DNA of 64,000 nucleotides from Desarmillaria ectypa (taxonomy: Eukaryota; Basidiomycota; Agaricomycetes; Agaricales; Physalacriaceae), in the NCBI GenBank assembly GCA_030407005.1, contig JAUDYN010000008.1:2666001-2730000 (forward strand). Direction: 5' to 3'. The notes beneath the pieces were generated by a model. It ran no database searches. It was not told the DNA's origin and was given only the letters and a program-made list of their open reading frames with translations. This document shows positions 47,650 to 58,389 of the stretch, piece after piece. Numbering within the stretch: position 1 is the stretch's first letter; each line of letters begins with the position of its first letter. The translations under genes were made by a program, and so were the position numbers.

Positions 47650-49465
47650 CATATCCTTGAATGTGACGACGAGTCAGCAAGGTCTTTGGAGTCGGACACA
47701 AGAAGTCTACTCACCAAAGGCCAAAGGCTGGATATCTATATACGAGTCAACAAGAGTAGCAGAGAGTCAATAGCTGACTTACCTGGGGACGTTGAACAAT
47801 CTTTGAAGGATGCCCCTCCTCTCCCGTCGCAGCGTCCGCCTTCTGCTTCTGCTTCTGCTTCCTCCTCTTTTCCACATGCTTTGAATATATCGTGACTTCG
47901 GCGCTAGAAAATATCTTAGCATAGATACCGTTCAAGTCAGAGAAGAGATCATACTCTAAGAAGACATTCAGTTGCTTGAGTGTGGGTTTGGGATTGTGCT
48001 CTGGAACGATTCAGTAAAGACGGTCGATAATGTTAGAGAAAAACTCCCACCTAGTGCCCGAATGAAAGCCTTGAAACAACGGTGTTTTAGTGTTCCTGAA
48101 TACGATCACCGGGTATGAGAGAACTTACTCTAGTCAAGGAACCTCCCCTACTGCCGCCCCAAGCGTGTTCCTCGTCCCTGCAAGCAGAGATGCACACCTA
48201 AAAAGGCGTAGCAATTCAGCGGGTCAATCCCGCAACAAGATACAAATGACGTACCACACATCCTGGACCCCTGCGCTTCGGGAGCAAGCAAAACCCCTTG
48301 CAGTCCTTTATGTGCGGGTCCAAGTATATGGCAGCTGCGGACCCAAACATATTCATGGTGAAGGGAACCATCAAGGTTAAGTTCACAGAGGGTTTGGAAA
48401 AGACTAGAGAGGAACGTCAGCCGAGGGGGCCATTTCCCGACATATTACCAACCATGTCTGTATAAACGGTGGGCTGTTGTTTACTAATTAGAAATATGCT
48501 GAAAAAAGATAGAAAGCAAAGCGTACCGGTCCTTGTCCACGACGTGCAATCATTGCAACGGTAATGCGAAAGATCTGGAAGCGTCTCTTGTCAACAGAGG
48601 GTGAAGTAAGGATGAGCACGAAACGTATCGTACCGAGGACTGTGCCACTGTGACAGCAATCAAAAACAGCCTTCAAGTGTATTAGATCGGGCCAAAGGTA
48701 GTTGGAAAGGAAATTACTGTCAAATTCGCATCTGCAGCCGCTATGGGCATCACCAATATATTCTTGAGGAGGTCGTCAATAATCATCTTTTCCTCAATGA
48801 AATCGGGTCCGAGAGCGTCACAAGGAACAATGTCTGGAAAAAAAATTTCAGTCAAATCGGCCTTGAATGTACGGCCGGTACGCCTACGTTCGTCACGCTT
48901 GTCATCCTCATGGCTGTTATCGTTGGGTATTTGGTGTCCGTGTCCAGCGTCTAGATGACATCAAGGCTGGTTCCGACAGGATAGGAAAAGAGACTTACAG
49001 AAAAGAAAATGGATGTCGCCAGCCTTGGCTCCGTCGACAAAAGAATGAATTGCTGTCTCCTAGAATAGAAAATCAGGTATCAATATTAAGGGCGATATGA
49101 CCGGACATACGACATTCATTTTCGTAGGCCATTGATCGCGGGGAACGTTGGGGAAGTCGGTCAGGACGGTGATATCTTCCTTCTTGAACTTGAATGTCTC
49201 TAATGGAGGTTTAGACAGGATATGAGCGGGGGAATCATTGGCGGCATATACCTTCAAGGAGAGTACGTATTCCGTTGACGTCGTTCTGAGGACCTTGACG
49301 GAGCTGAAGTTGAGGATTCGAAAGATACTCTTCTTGGATGTAGCTGACACCGATGAGGAGGGCTTTTCGCCGAACTTCTCGACTGAAATCGGGTGGGTGA
49401 GGGTCGGGTAATGAACGGCGCGGTGGAGAAACCAACGAGCGTATCAGTTGGGAGCGGAAGGCCAT
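47650..49465 (-). CDS. Metacaspase (type I-like), tandem copy 3
   Basis: Start at the ATG at 49465 (MAFRSQLIRSLVSPPRRSLP). The catalytic domain reads RRKALLIGVSYIQEEYLS, GPQNDVNGIRTLLEG, FKKEDITVLTDFPNVPRDQW, ETAIHSFVDGAKAGDIHFLF, DAGHGHQIPNDNSHEDDKRD with the catalytic His, DIVPCDALGPDFIEEKMI, LLKNILVMPIAAADANLT, and AVFDCCHSGTVLG with the catalytic Cys (about 48640-48670). Then YLDPHIKDCKGFCLLPKRRG and ISACRDEEHAWGG. The C-terminal part has MNGIYAKIFSSAEVTIYSKH and a Lys/Gln repeat (KQKQKQK) absent from copy 1. Spacing from start to start is 3978 bp to copy 2 and 3913 bp from copy 2 to copy 1. The 3' end is placed by similarity to copy 1 and is approximate. Confidence 0.8.
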
Positions 49466-50427
49466 CAAGGTAACGTCGAGATGGGAAGTGGATGAAGAGG
49501 AATAAAGAAACGGTGGCGGATGGGCGGCGAGCTGACGCTGGCCTGTGCTCGACGCTCAACAGCATGTGCCTTCGCGTGACAAGAGTCAGCGAAATCGATA
49601 GCTTGCAAGGGGGGTGGGGGGGCTACCGCACCGTTGCTTTTCGCTTAATGTGGTAACAAGCCGCATCTTTCGGCGTACGGCATGGTCAGCAACAGCAAGA
49701 GGTTTCCCCGTGTAGCAAAAGCGGTTAAGTGGCCTAGACTGGAGAAACAGAACCATTGGAATGACAATGATGAGAATGAGAGGAGATGGATGAGAGAGAG
49801 GAGAAGGAAATAGACCCGGAAGTTTGGGAGGGACCTATCATCAGTTCCGCGAAGCAAGGGATCCAGGCCTTCTGCCATGGTACCTATGAACCTCATGGGC
49901 AATGGACTTTTTACTAGAAAAGATAATTCTATCGGCAAGAAAAAGGCTACTTCTCAAGCTATATGGCACCATACGAAGTGTCATAATGTCTGCCGTATTC
50001 ACGGTATTAAAATCATTCTTAGATCAGATGGCGTGCCGCGAAAGATTTTACACGTCTGCGGTACAACCTAGATGTGAAGTCAGACAGATCTGACTAGGAT
50101 TTGAACATTTGTAAATGTTCTGAAGGACTTTACAAAGAGCTTTCCGAACACCATATACTAAGAAACATTGCCGGAATGAGAATGATATCCAGCACTCCTG
50201 GACCCTGGTTGATTCGTGGCGATAGTCAGACGGCCATCGTGCCGATAAAGATTAATACTAACAATAGCGGCAGTTATAACAGACACTGAAAACATAAATA
50301 GGTCCTGCAATGACTTATAGATGTTCAATTTCCCGACATGTTTTTGCAAGATTTTGGTTAGCTTACCATACGTAGGGTGCCTGTGGCACTGAACTATTTT
50401 GCGCATATACCTCAATGTAGTGGGATT
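49466..50427. other. Upstream flank of metacaspase copy 3
   Basis: The first 450 bp resemble the upstream flanks of copies 1 and 2 and should contain the promoter. After about 49960 the sequence becomes unrelated to them and contains no recognised gene up to the solo LTR. Confidence 0.45.
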
Positions 50428-50649
50428 TGTTGGGATTTTGCTGGAAAGTTCTAGAAGGAGCAATCCGGCATCATGCCGAGAGTCGATGAGTAAGCACGAG
50501 AGTCGTAGAAAGTTGTAGTACATTCTAGATTCTAGTGCAAAGTAGTATAAATATGAGCTCTGTAGGAGCCATAGCATAACAATTCCCTTACATCTGGCTT
50601 TACCAGCCTGGAGTCTACCCTGCGCAACACCCAGGATTCCAACAGGATT
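50423..50649 (+). mobile_element. Solo LTR of a copia-like element with 5-bp target duplication
   Basis: A 217 bp unit (50428-50644) begins TGTTGGG and ends TTCCAACA, with TGTTGG/CCAACA inverted ends. It is bracketed by the direct repeat GGATT at 50423-50427 and 50645-50649. A TATAAATA box lies in its middle on the plus strand (about 50544), as expected for an LTR promoter. No internal retroelement coding region is attached on either side. This is the result expected when the two LTRs of an integrated element recombine. Confidence 0.88.
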
Positions 50650-51787
50650 GGATACGGCCAACGGCATCTTATTCAAACCTTGCGTCCCGGGCGGGCCCAG
50701 TCCTGGCCCACGTCGGCGAGCATCACGTACCACCTCGTTCCGAAAATTCCGATCAGCGATCGTCCGAACTTTGTGCCTGGACTAAGTGGCCTCCGGGCCG
50801 TGGTTCCCGAACACAGGGTCGGTCGGTCGTTGGTCGGTCCAGACGAAGACCCGTGAATTTTTTTTTGAGACTCACAGGCCTTGAGAAGACTTTACGGAGG
50901 GTATTCGCAAGTTTAATTAGGTTCTTCAACCTAAAAAGTAGCATCACAGCAAAATTTAACATTCCTTACTGTGTAATAGGTGTCACCATTGTCGCGATGT
51001 GGTCAAGTTGTGGCAGTAGCGGTCTAGGAACCTGCGTGAGCTGGTAGTTACCAGGTAACGAACTTACTGGGTGGCTGTGTAATTGCCAATGCCGTCTGTT
51101 TCACCTGACAGTATGTTATTCCCACAGCGGTCGGTCGCCCAGTCGAGGGCTTAAACAAGGCTTAAAAATAAATTCGACTCGATGTACTTTCGCAAAAAAA
51201 TTCAAACCCTTGGCCTAGACCACAATCTCTCTCCCTCCCTGCTGATTTTCATGGGCAGATATACCTTTGAACAGGCTTGCGGCGATATCACACCGAGCTA
51301 TGAAACGGTGCGCATTTTTTATCGCAATTTGCAGGCACAAATGACTTGCTTCGCTGAACCGACGATGTCCCCTACATATTTAGGACAACAACAGGAAGGC
51401 GTCATTGTGAGGTGCAGCTCATCAATGCGGGCGCCTGTGCTGAAAGCAGCATTTCATTTGCATGTTCCCTGACCAATCCTGATAGAAGTCATACAAAGTG
51501 AGTCTTTCCACTGAGTTACTTTTTGATACCACCACTAATTCAGGTAGTAAGTAGTCTTTCCCATGGACAAGGAATGGTTCATTGTGGCAGTGCTACTTTG
51601 AAAGTACCACACCCGCGACATTCCAAATATTCCGCAAAGAAGGGTGCGTCATCTAGATGTGTCCTATGCTAATCCCGATTTGCATCTATCGGCATCTTTT
51701 GGACCTATAGTGCCCAATCGTCTCGAGTTCAGTGATGAGGGCTCCCCAACGTGCGGGGAGCATAAACGTGCTTAAATCCAGATCCGT
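50650..51787. other. Intergenic stretch with GGTCGGTC repeat
   Basis: Bases 50818-50842 are a short GGTCGGTCGGT-type imperfect repeat next to a T-run at 50859. Small frames (50853-51047, 51182-51472) show no domain. No gene supported. Confidence 0.45.
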
Positions 51788-52746
51788 ATGCACGTGCTAA
51801 TCATATGCAATGACTCGGACCTATATCACCGCGACTCCCACATCGACCTTCCATACCCCGCTATGGAACTCTTAGGAAAAACACATCTTGAATCCATTGA
51901 TGCCTACCTTGCCGGACGCGCGAACCTCACAGCGACCGCTGAAGCGGTGACGCAGTGGGCGCACGACCCTAAGTGCTTCGGTGACGATGCGGAAGGTGGA
52001 TTGTGGGATCTATGGGGTACGATCAACGACAAGGCAGAGAGGACGAAGAACGACGACGACATCGTGCATGGCAAACTCGTCGATGTCGTCGATGCGATCA
52101 AGCATCAAGACTCTCCGACGAACGATGCTGGAGAGAAGTCGAAGTGTTGGGGGTTGACGTTGTGGGAGGACTTGCCCATTTTTGGTGCGAACATGAGGGA
52201 GCATTGGAATTGTGTGTTTTCTGTCTTTGGTACTCTGGAATTACTGATTTTTGTACATATCTAGTCTTCGATGCGAAGGAGGATCCAGAGAGAACGTTTA
52301 AACGTGGACGATGGGTCAACCTCAACGCGTTCGTTGCGAGGTTAACTGCGGCCCATGTTAGTGATTTCGAGCTGTATGCCATCTGGCAGCTGAGGGATGC
52401 CCTGGAGGAGCCGATCGAAGAGAGACAGGGAGCGGGAGGAGAGAAAGTGATTGACGAGAGCTTCGACGCCAAAATTCCTGCTGCCGTCCAATGGATCCTC
52501 TACTGTGGGGAACTGATATACACGAACGAGCGAGAATTCGAGACTGGCCCTAGTATTGGAGATCCTGCGAAGGGCGGCGAGCTGTGGAAGGGCGGCAGGA
52601 GAGGCTTCTGTCAAGAAAGATGGCGCTTTTGGAAGAAAAGATTCGCAGAGCTGCAACGCTACGAGAAGCTTTTGCCAGAGACGAGGGAACTGGCTGGTAG
52701 AGCAGTTCAGGTGATGGAGGGTATCGAGAGAAAGCAACGTGTTTGA
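51788..52746 (+). CDS. DUF3632 family protein
   Basis: Family: DUF3632 proteins are widespread in fungi, cytosolic and uncharacterised. Exon 1 starts at ATG 51788 or, more in keeping with the family, at ATG 51863 (MELLGKTHLESIDAYLAGRA). It contains GLWDLWGTINDKAERT and ends at a GTGTGT donor after MREHWN. The intron ends at CTAG before 52265, restoring NFFDAKEDPERTFK. Exon 2 shows the family core RWVNLNAFVARLTAAHVSDF, YAIWQLRDALEE, PAAVQWILYCGELIYTNERE and RWRFWKKRFAELQRYEKLLP, stopping at 52746. Helix-rich, no signal peptide or membrane segment. It appears intact, and no partner genes are suggested by the neighbourhood. Confidence 0.8.
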
Positions 52747-53906
52747 TATTTGCGTGTTTTTGAACAAGTAAATAGAATAGATATCAGTTTGTTATATTTA
52801 ATTATATAATTTGATTCGTTATGTAACTGTTCTCAATTTTCTCAACTACGACCACGAACAATGCCTGAAATTCATCGGTCCTCTTTCTGGCTGTCGTGGC
52901 TCGGCCTGTAGCACTAGCGCCCCCGGAATTACACGATGTCACATTGCGATGGACGACAGGAAACATCGAATGCTCTATCTCATGGCGTCTAGGTGGGTTC
53001 ACCAGCTTTGTACCATTTGGAAACAGAAATATAACGATACCACTACAGAGACGCAGCATTCAATTGAAGACGAGGCAATTGAATGCAGACCGTAAATCAT
53101 TGCTGTTCAATCTGCAGTGAGAATGCAAGCACTCGCCATTGAAGCAGCTAGCGCCGCCTATTATCGTTAGCCCCGACAAAAGGAACGCGGTACTTGTGTG
53201 AAGACATCCGAGAATCTGCTCTTTCCAATTCTGCGATTATTTATCTGCTCGCACGATGTGTCGATAGCATGTGTATACATGCGCACTTCCAAAGATCTGA
53301 AATTGTATACACCTTAACTACCATTCGACAATGAGTATGATTACCGGGATGGCTGCCAGTTCGTTTTCCCACTCACTCCCGCCACCGACACCTTTCTCGC
53401 GGCCCGCCAAGACAGAGGCCATCCTGCAGGAATAGACGGCTGTTTTGGAGGATCGTCAACAAGAGACTGCGTCATCGCTGGAGAAACACTTGACAGATTA
53501 GTCGGCTGCACTGCCATATAATTTTGACAACGATCCACACGGAGTTGGTTCGGTTCTCACATTCACCTTCTTTTCGGAATCGGTGCTGGATAAAACTGCG
53601 CAGCTTGAGGACCGTCCGCGTCTCGGTCTAGACTTCCCTTTTATCGACCTTCAGTGGCCTCCACAGAAATCGGGATCATACAATCGTGGGCTCATTGTAT
53701 TTCGATCTTCCGGGGTCGACTGGTATCGCCCAAACTCCACAGAAGAGAGCGCTGCATGCTAGCGAATACCTCGGACGTCTTCCATGTACATCAAACGAAG
53801 CATGTACCGAGGTTAGGGTAACATTTCCTTACACAGCAGTGCAGGGCTCGTTATCTTTTCTTCTAAGAATGACCGCAGGGATCGTGTCCTTCATCTGCGC
53901 TCTATC
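52747..53906. other. Intergenic stretch with unrecognised frames
   Basis: A plus-strand frame at about 53505-53760 reads fairly protein-like (FDNDPHGVGSVLTFTFFSES) but is short and matches nothing I know. Another at 52896-53120 is likewise unplaced. No gene is claimed. Confidence 0.35.
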
Positions 53907-55016
53907 ATGACCGTCAATAGCCAGTATGGACGCCTCACATGGGTAGAAAAGTTAAGTCTATTCGCGGTTCTGACATCCTTGGGTATGTTCATAATCCATT
54001 CATCGACCTGTACCCTTCTCACGCTTCCTATCAAGTATTTTATCTCTGTGGGAAATCTCTGACTTTATTATTTTCCTTTCGGCGAAGCAAGACTCTCAAG
54101 GTCCTCCCGGCGCCCTCAGCGAGTCGATTTCTCATGAATTACGTCAGCTCCAATACTTGTCACCGAGAAATTTGGACCAATACCTCATGGGCGAAAGAGC
54201 GAGGGCTCTTGATCGAGGTCGAAGAACTTCCGGAAAGAATCGCCAGTTTAATGTGGATTGGCAAATACCAAACGGGCAATGTTATCTTCTACTGCCATGG
54301 TAAGTCATCTGTGAGATTAGCGAGAAGCGTGTACTCACCGCCTCCTTCGCTTGTAGGTGGTGGATATGTCTTGCCCAGTTCTCCTGGCACGTTTGACTTT
54401 TGTCTATATGTGCGGCAGCAACTTGAGACAAGAGGCATCCACACAAATATCGCCCTTTTGACCTACAGTAAGCGAGCGCTTTCCTTCTCTCAACTACGTT
54501 CTAATCTTCTCCTCTCACAGACCTTATTCCGGACGTCAAATTCCCCAGTCTATTGCGTGAAGCCGTATCCACGATCCATCACTTTCTCAAGGGCGGTATC
54601 AAATCCGGAAACATCATCCTCGTAGGGGAATCTGCGGGCGGGAACCTTATCCGGCAAATTCTCTCACACATGCTGCACCCTTTATCCTCTATCAATCCAT
54701 TGCCGCCGTCCCTCCCCTTCCGGAGTGCATGCCTTACATGTCACCCTGGGTTTCCCTCAGCGGTGACATCTGCGCCGATCAGGCGCAGGCAGACGATCTC
54801 AAGGACGATCTCAGTGTCCGTACGCTCCGTGAATGGGGTCAACTGATCATCAAGGATGTCCCGCATACCTCGGAGGATATGGCTTGTGTCGAGCCTGCGG
54901 GTGCTCCTAGAAGGTGGTTCAAGAACGTAGAGACGGTCGTTGGAGGGGTGCTTATGCTCTCGAGCGAGGTGGAGTGTATGGCGGGCGCACATCGCTTCTT
55001 TTATGAGGAGCATTGA
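53907..55016 (+). pseudogene. Alpha/beta hydrolase (HSL/esterase-like), probably decaying
   Basis: The ATG at 53907 gives MTVNSQYGRLTWVEKLSLFA and an N-terminal membrane segment, as in fungal steryl-acetyl-hydrolase-like proteins. After an intron (about 54050-54100) follow TLKVLPAPSASRFLMNYVSS, WTNTSWAKERGLLIEVEELP and GNVIFYCHG. After the next intron, GGYVLPSSPGTFDFCLYVRQ completes the HGGG oxyanion-hole motif. The nucleophile elbow GESAGGN is at about 54625. The reading frame then shifts near 54725 (SLPFRSA to MPYMSPWVSLSGD), with no intron that fits. The protein ends at 55016 with VECMAGAHRFFYEEH, where the family has the catalytic Asp (ECLRDD-like) and, some 40 residues later, the His. 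Both seem lost. I therefore call it a likely pseudogene; a spliced functional variant is possible but not seen. Confidence 0.6.
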
Positions 55017-58000
55017 AAGACTGTAGTGGATGTCATCTCATACTGAAACTGTTGTTTTCAAGATACGGCATCTGTTACATCAGCGAGAGCAATTGTATAT
55101 GCTCATGTTTAGGGCAATGCTTGGCTGCACTTCCCACGTATAAATATATCATCGGTCCTTGCCAGGAGCACGGCTAGAATAGAGTAAATTCTATCAACAA
55201 AGTTCTACCTTTGTTCTGACGCCAATGACGTACCACTGTATCCGAAAGAATTCAAGCACTCACAGAATGACCAGTTGTTCAAAGCGTCTACGGGCGCGAG
55301 AAGCCTAGCCCTGTCATCACTTGTATCCGAAGGAATCAACGGCATCGTTCGTCTCTAGCTTGGGTTGTACTAGACGGACGGAATGAGGTTAGCTTGAGCT
55401 AGTGCCCTGATGGCGGCGGCGTTTCAGTGGGACTATGGATGGCAGAAACGCTCTGGTCGGGTATCGACTACCCTTGAGCAGCTTCTCCGTAAGTAGATGT
55501 TCCATTGGCATAATCCATGGATTTTCCTTTCCGTTCTCTCTGTCCATACGTAGTGGGTGAAACATTATGACATACATGTATATACGCCTATTGGGAATTA
55601 ACATCACATATGTAGGCTGTATTTTGTAAATTTTAGGACCATCGTAGACAGCTCCCTTTACTGTGCCAATCAAAATTCTATATTTAATCACTCGACCAGC
55701 ACCGCTCGAATGGAAATCAAGCACTACGGAACTGAAATTCAGCCACTAACAAATCAATATGAACTGACGTCTAAGCAAAGCACTGAATATGCTTACAGCA
55801 ACGAAAGCGAAACATCACCACGCACCCACGCCTTGATTGAAATATCCACACCGAGATTGAGATCTAGTCTGAGCTTTAGGATCTTTTCCCGCCGCCGGAA
55901 CGCTGATTTCCCAGACTACTCGTTACTCCCTTCATAGCTCCCCCAAACCTCCGAGGACTTCCCCACCATCATCTCGACGATGAGTGCGACTCCGAATCCT
56001 GCGGTGAGAAACGGGCGATGAAGAACGGGAGGGGGAAGATTCAGAAGCAGCGTCGAATCCGAATTCACTGGGCTGGGCCATAGGTAAATGTGAGCTCCAA
56101 TACTAGGTGGTACAGGAGAACGATGCGGGATCGCTCAGATTCTCAAAAGGGTGGGCTCTTTTAAGAATCGAAGAAGATGGAGCAAAGCGTCATGTCGATG
56201 TCAGAGAAGTTTTCGCATGAAGAGTTGGTACGCCTTCGAATTGCTCGAGATCCATTCCAGATAACGTCTTGATATTCTAAAATAAGCCGTCAACTCCATG
56301 GTGGATACATATATTCACGCAGGAAAGGGACAAGAAAAACGAATTGCAAAGTTCGTTCCATTGTGTGGCTGGAAGATAGTAACTAGTAAGATAGATACCA
56401 GAGCATGAGATTTGAGACCTGAACGAGCCTCGCCAAGCCTTGGGAAGTTTCGAATTTGTTCGATGAGCAGTTATTAGCTGAAAAAAATAATATCGTCTAC
56501 GCCTGCGAGAATAGCGTAGGTACTGTGGCACTGAGAAAGTGACGGTCGTTATTCTGTCCCTCATCCCCTACTACATGACCTCATAGACTGCTACGAGAAT
56601 TGCTACCGTCAGGTCATTCTGAACTCGATATATGCAGATGGTACTTTTCTAAGTGAAATGCGATCAAGGAGGCTGATCGCAGAGAGGAGGCGCACATTCA
56701 ATGTAGTGGTGGTGATGTTTGACTCGGACGCGCCGGCGCCAGCTCTTAGCGTCAGGCGGATGCCCGTGTATGAAAAATTAATGAGGTGACTTACTGTCTA
56801 TGAGTCTGCATATGCCTGAATACTGTGCCAGATCTAACAGAGCAGATCAAGTATGATCGGCTAGTACGATGGAAGTCAGTCGTCCCTTCAGGCATGGACA
56901 AAGGAGTTCAAGAGTGACCAGTGACAAGTGATGGCTGGCAGGAAGACTGTAGAGCAAGCATTTCAGGGTCCGGAAGGTAAGACAGGAAGAGATAAATAGG
57001 TGTCATGTCTCATTAGCATCAGGAATTGAATTGCTCGAAATATGGGCGAAAGGGGTCACGTTTCCGCAGCTGTAATTGAATGATAAAGAAAGGGAAATCT
57101 CTTTGAAGAGAACCGGGTTCTCAAGCCATATTTTATTGCATAGGGCTAGAAATAGAGGCTCGCTCGTGATATCGAGAATGAAGATGGAACGCGACAGCAC
57201 AGCCACATACCGCGGCAAATTGAAATTTGCCTCGGCTTCTCCGTTTTTGGTTGATTTCTGAATTACCGATTCTTTCCAAAGAACGAGGAGGAGGAGGAAT
57301 ATTTTATTCTCAATGACAGAGGGTTATAGCAAGGCGTAATTGTCTTGAGCAGCGCCAAATCTGCTGGACAGACTCTGGGTCGGCTTACGTAATTTCCGGT
57401 GATTAGCGAACTTGCTACCTTACTCTTTACTTCACTCTCAATGAGTCGACGAGGTCGACAATAGTTTACTGTTGTTTACCTGAGCTTGTACTAGCGGAGT
57501 CGACCAATAACATCTGTTTCCCTGTTTCCCTACGGCCACAGCTTCACGGTAGTTGTGGTTAAGCATTCAATCCCGATGTCTTCCTATTGGTGGGCACACT
57601 CTGTACGGTAGGCAGAAGGTAACATTTTCATGTTTTAGACCCAATGTATATATGTAGGGACAAGCAGTTCGAATAAAGAACACATATCACTCTGAGATTT
57701 AGATTGTGGAAAATGCGAGGTAGTGGCGAAGCCGCCGAGCGAGCTTTTTGCACCACTAAGTACTTTTCCACATCTGATAAAGGTGTATCTTATTTAACTT
57801 AAATGAGCAGTTATCCAAAGCTACCGTGTCGAAAACGGATACAATTCAGATACAGCCCACTGTTTTTTTGTATAAAAGGAAAGAATCGGCGACCGGCAAC
57901 TGCCGCTATTGGATTTGATTCCGTTTGCCTCCGACCAATGCCGACTCTGAACAAATATTCCTTCTTCCCTCCCTAATTGCAAGTGGCGTATATTTTGTTG

Positions 58001-58389
58001 CTTGTTTTCTCTTTGCGGCTTACTTGGTTCTCCTATGTTTGTCTAATACAGAATTTAGTCAAGAGGTCAAAAGTCAAAAGTCTGGTACCAGTGACTCAAA
58101 ATTCGTATAACCCTCTGATTTCTGTTTGGAAAGGTTCTCGTCGCTGCCTCAATGGTAAGTATTTCAGATATGCCATGGTAGAAGCACTTAATCTGCAAGA
58201 AAAAAATCTACTCCTATGGCTCTGGACCAATTCCTCACAGGAGGTCGATCAAGGACCAACTTTGCTCCATACCTCAGGGTGCCCCCTATGCAATAAATTG
58301 CACTTATACCGTAGTCAACGAAGCTCTATCTCTCCGTGCTTTGGTACAACTTTCTTCTGTGCGATTTCATTCCCCCACCTCCTACAGAA
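55017..58389. other. Long intergenic stretch
   Basis: No reading frame in these 3.3 kb resembles a family. Notable items are an imperfect hairpin at 57706-57771 and a segment at 57478-57680 with TATATATG and AATAAA signals that looks promoter/LTR-like but lacks clear ends. The last 450 bp should contain the promoter of the DUF6534 gene at 58390. Confidence 0.45.
57706..57771. repeat. Imperfect inverted repeat (hairpin)
   Basis: GTGGAAAA (57706-57713) pairs with TTTTCCAC (57764-57771), and inside it TAGTGG (57721-57726) pairs with CCACTA (57753-57758). The two stems are separated by 7 and 5 unpaired bases, with a 26 nt loop. It lies in intergenic DNA. Confidence 0.7.

Noticed and set aside
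50158..50733. 191-codon minus-strand open frame
   Set aside because: It runs across the solo LTR and its target duplications on the opposite strand; no protein family resemblance, so the open frame is accidental.
51904..52767. Long minus-strand frames opposite the DUF3632 gene
   Set aside because: Shadow frames caused by codon bias of the sense gene; no domain and no exon logic.
57925..58330. Open frames just upstream of DUF6534 copy C as an extra gene
   Set aside because: Short and overlapping in several frames, without domain similarity; treated as promoter/leader DNA of the downstream gene.
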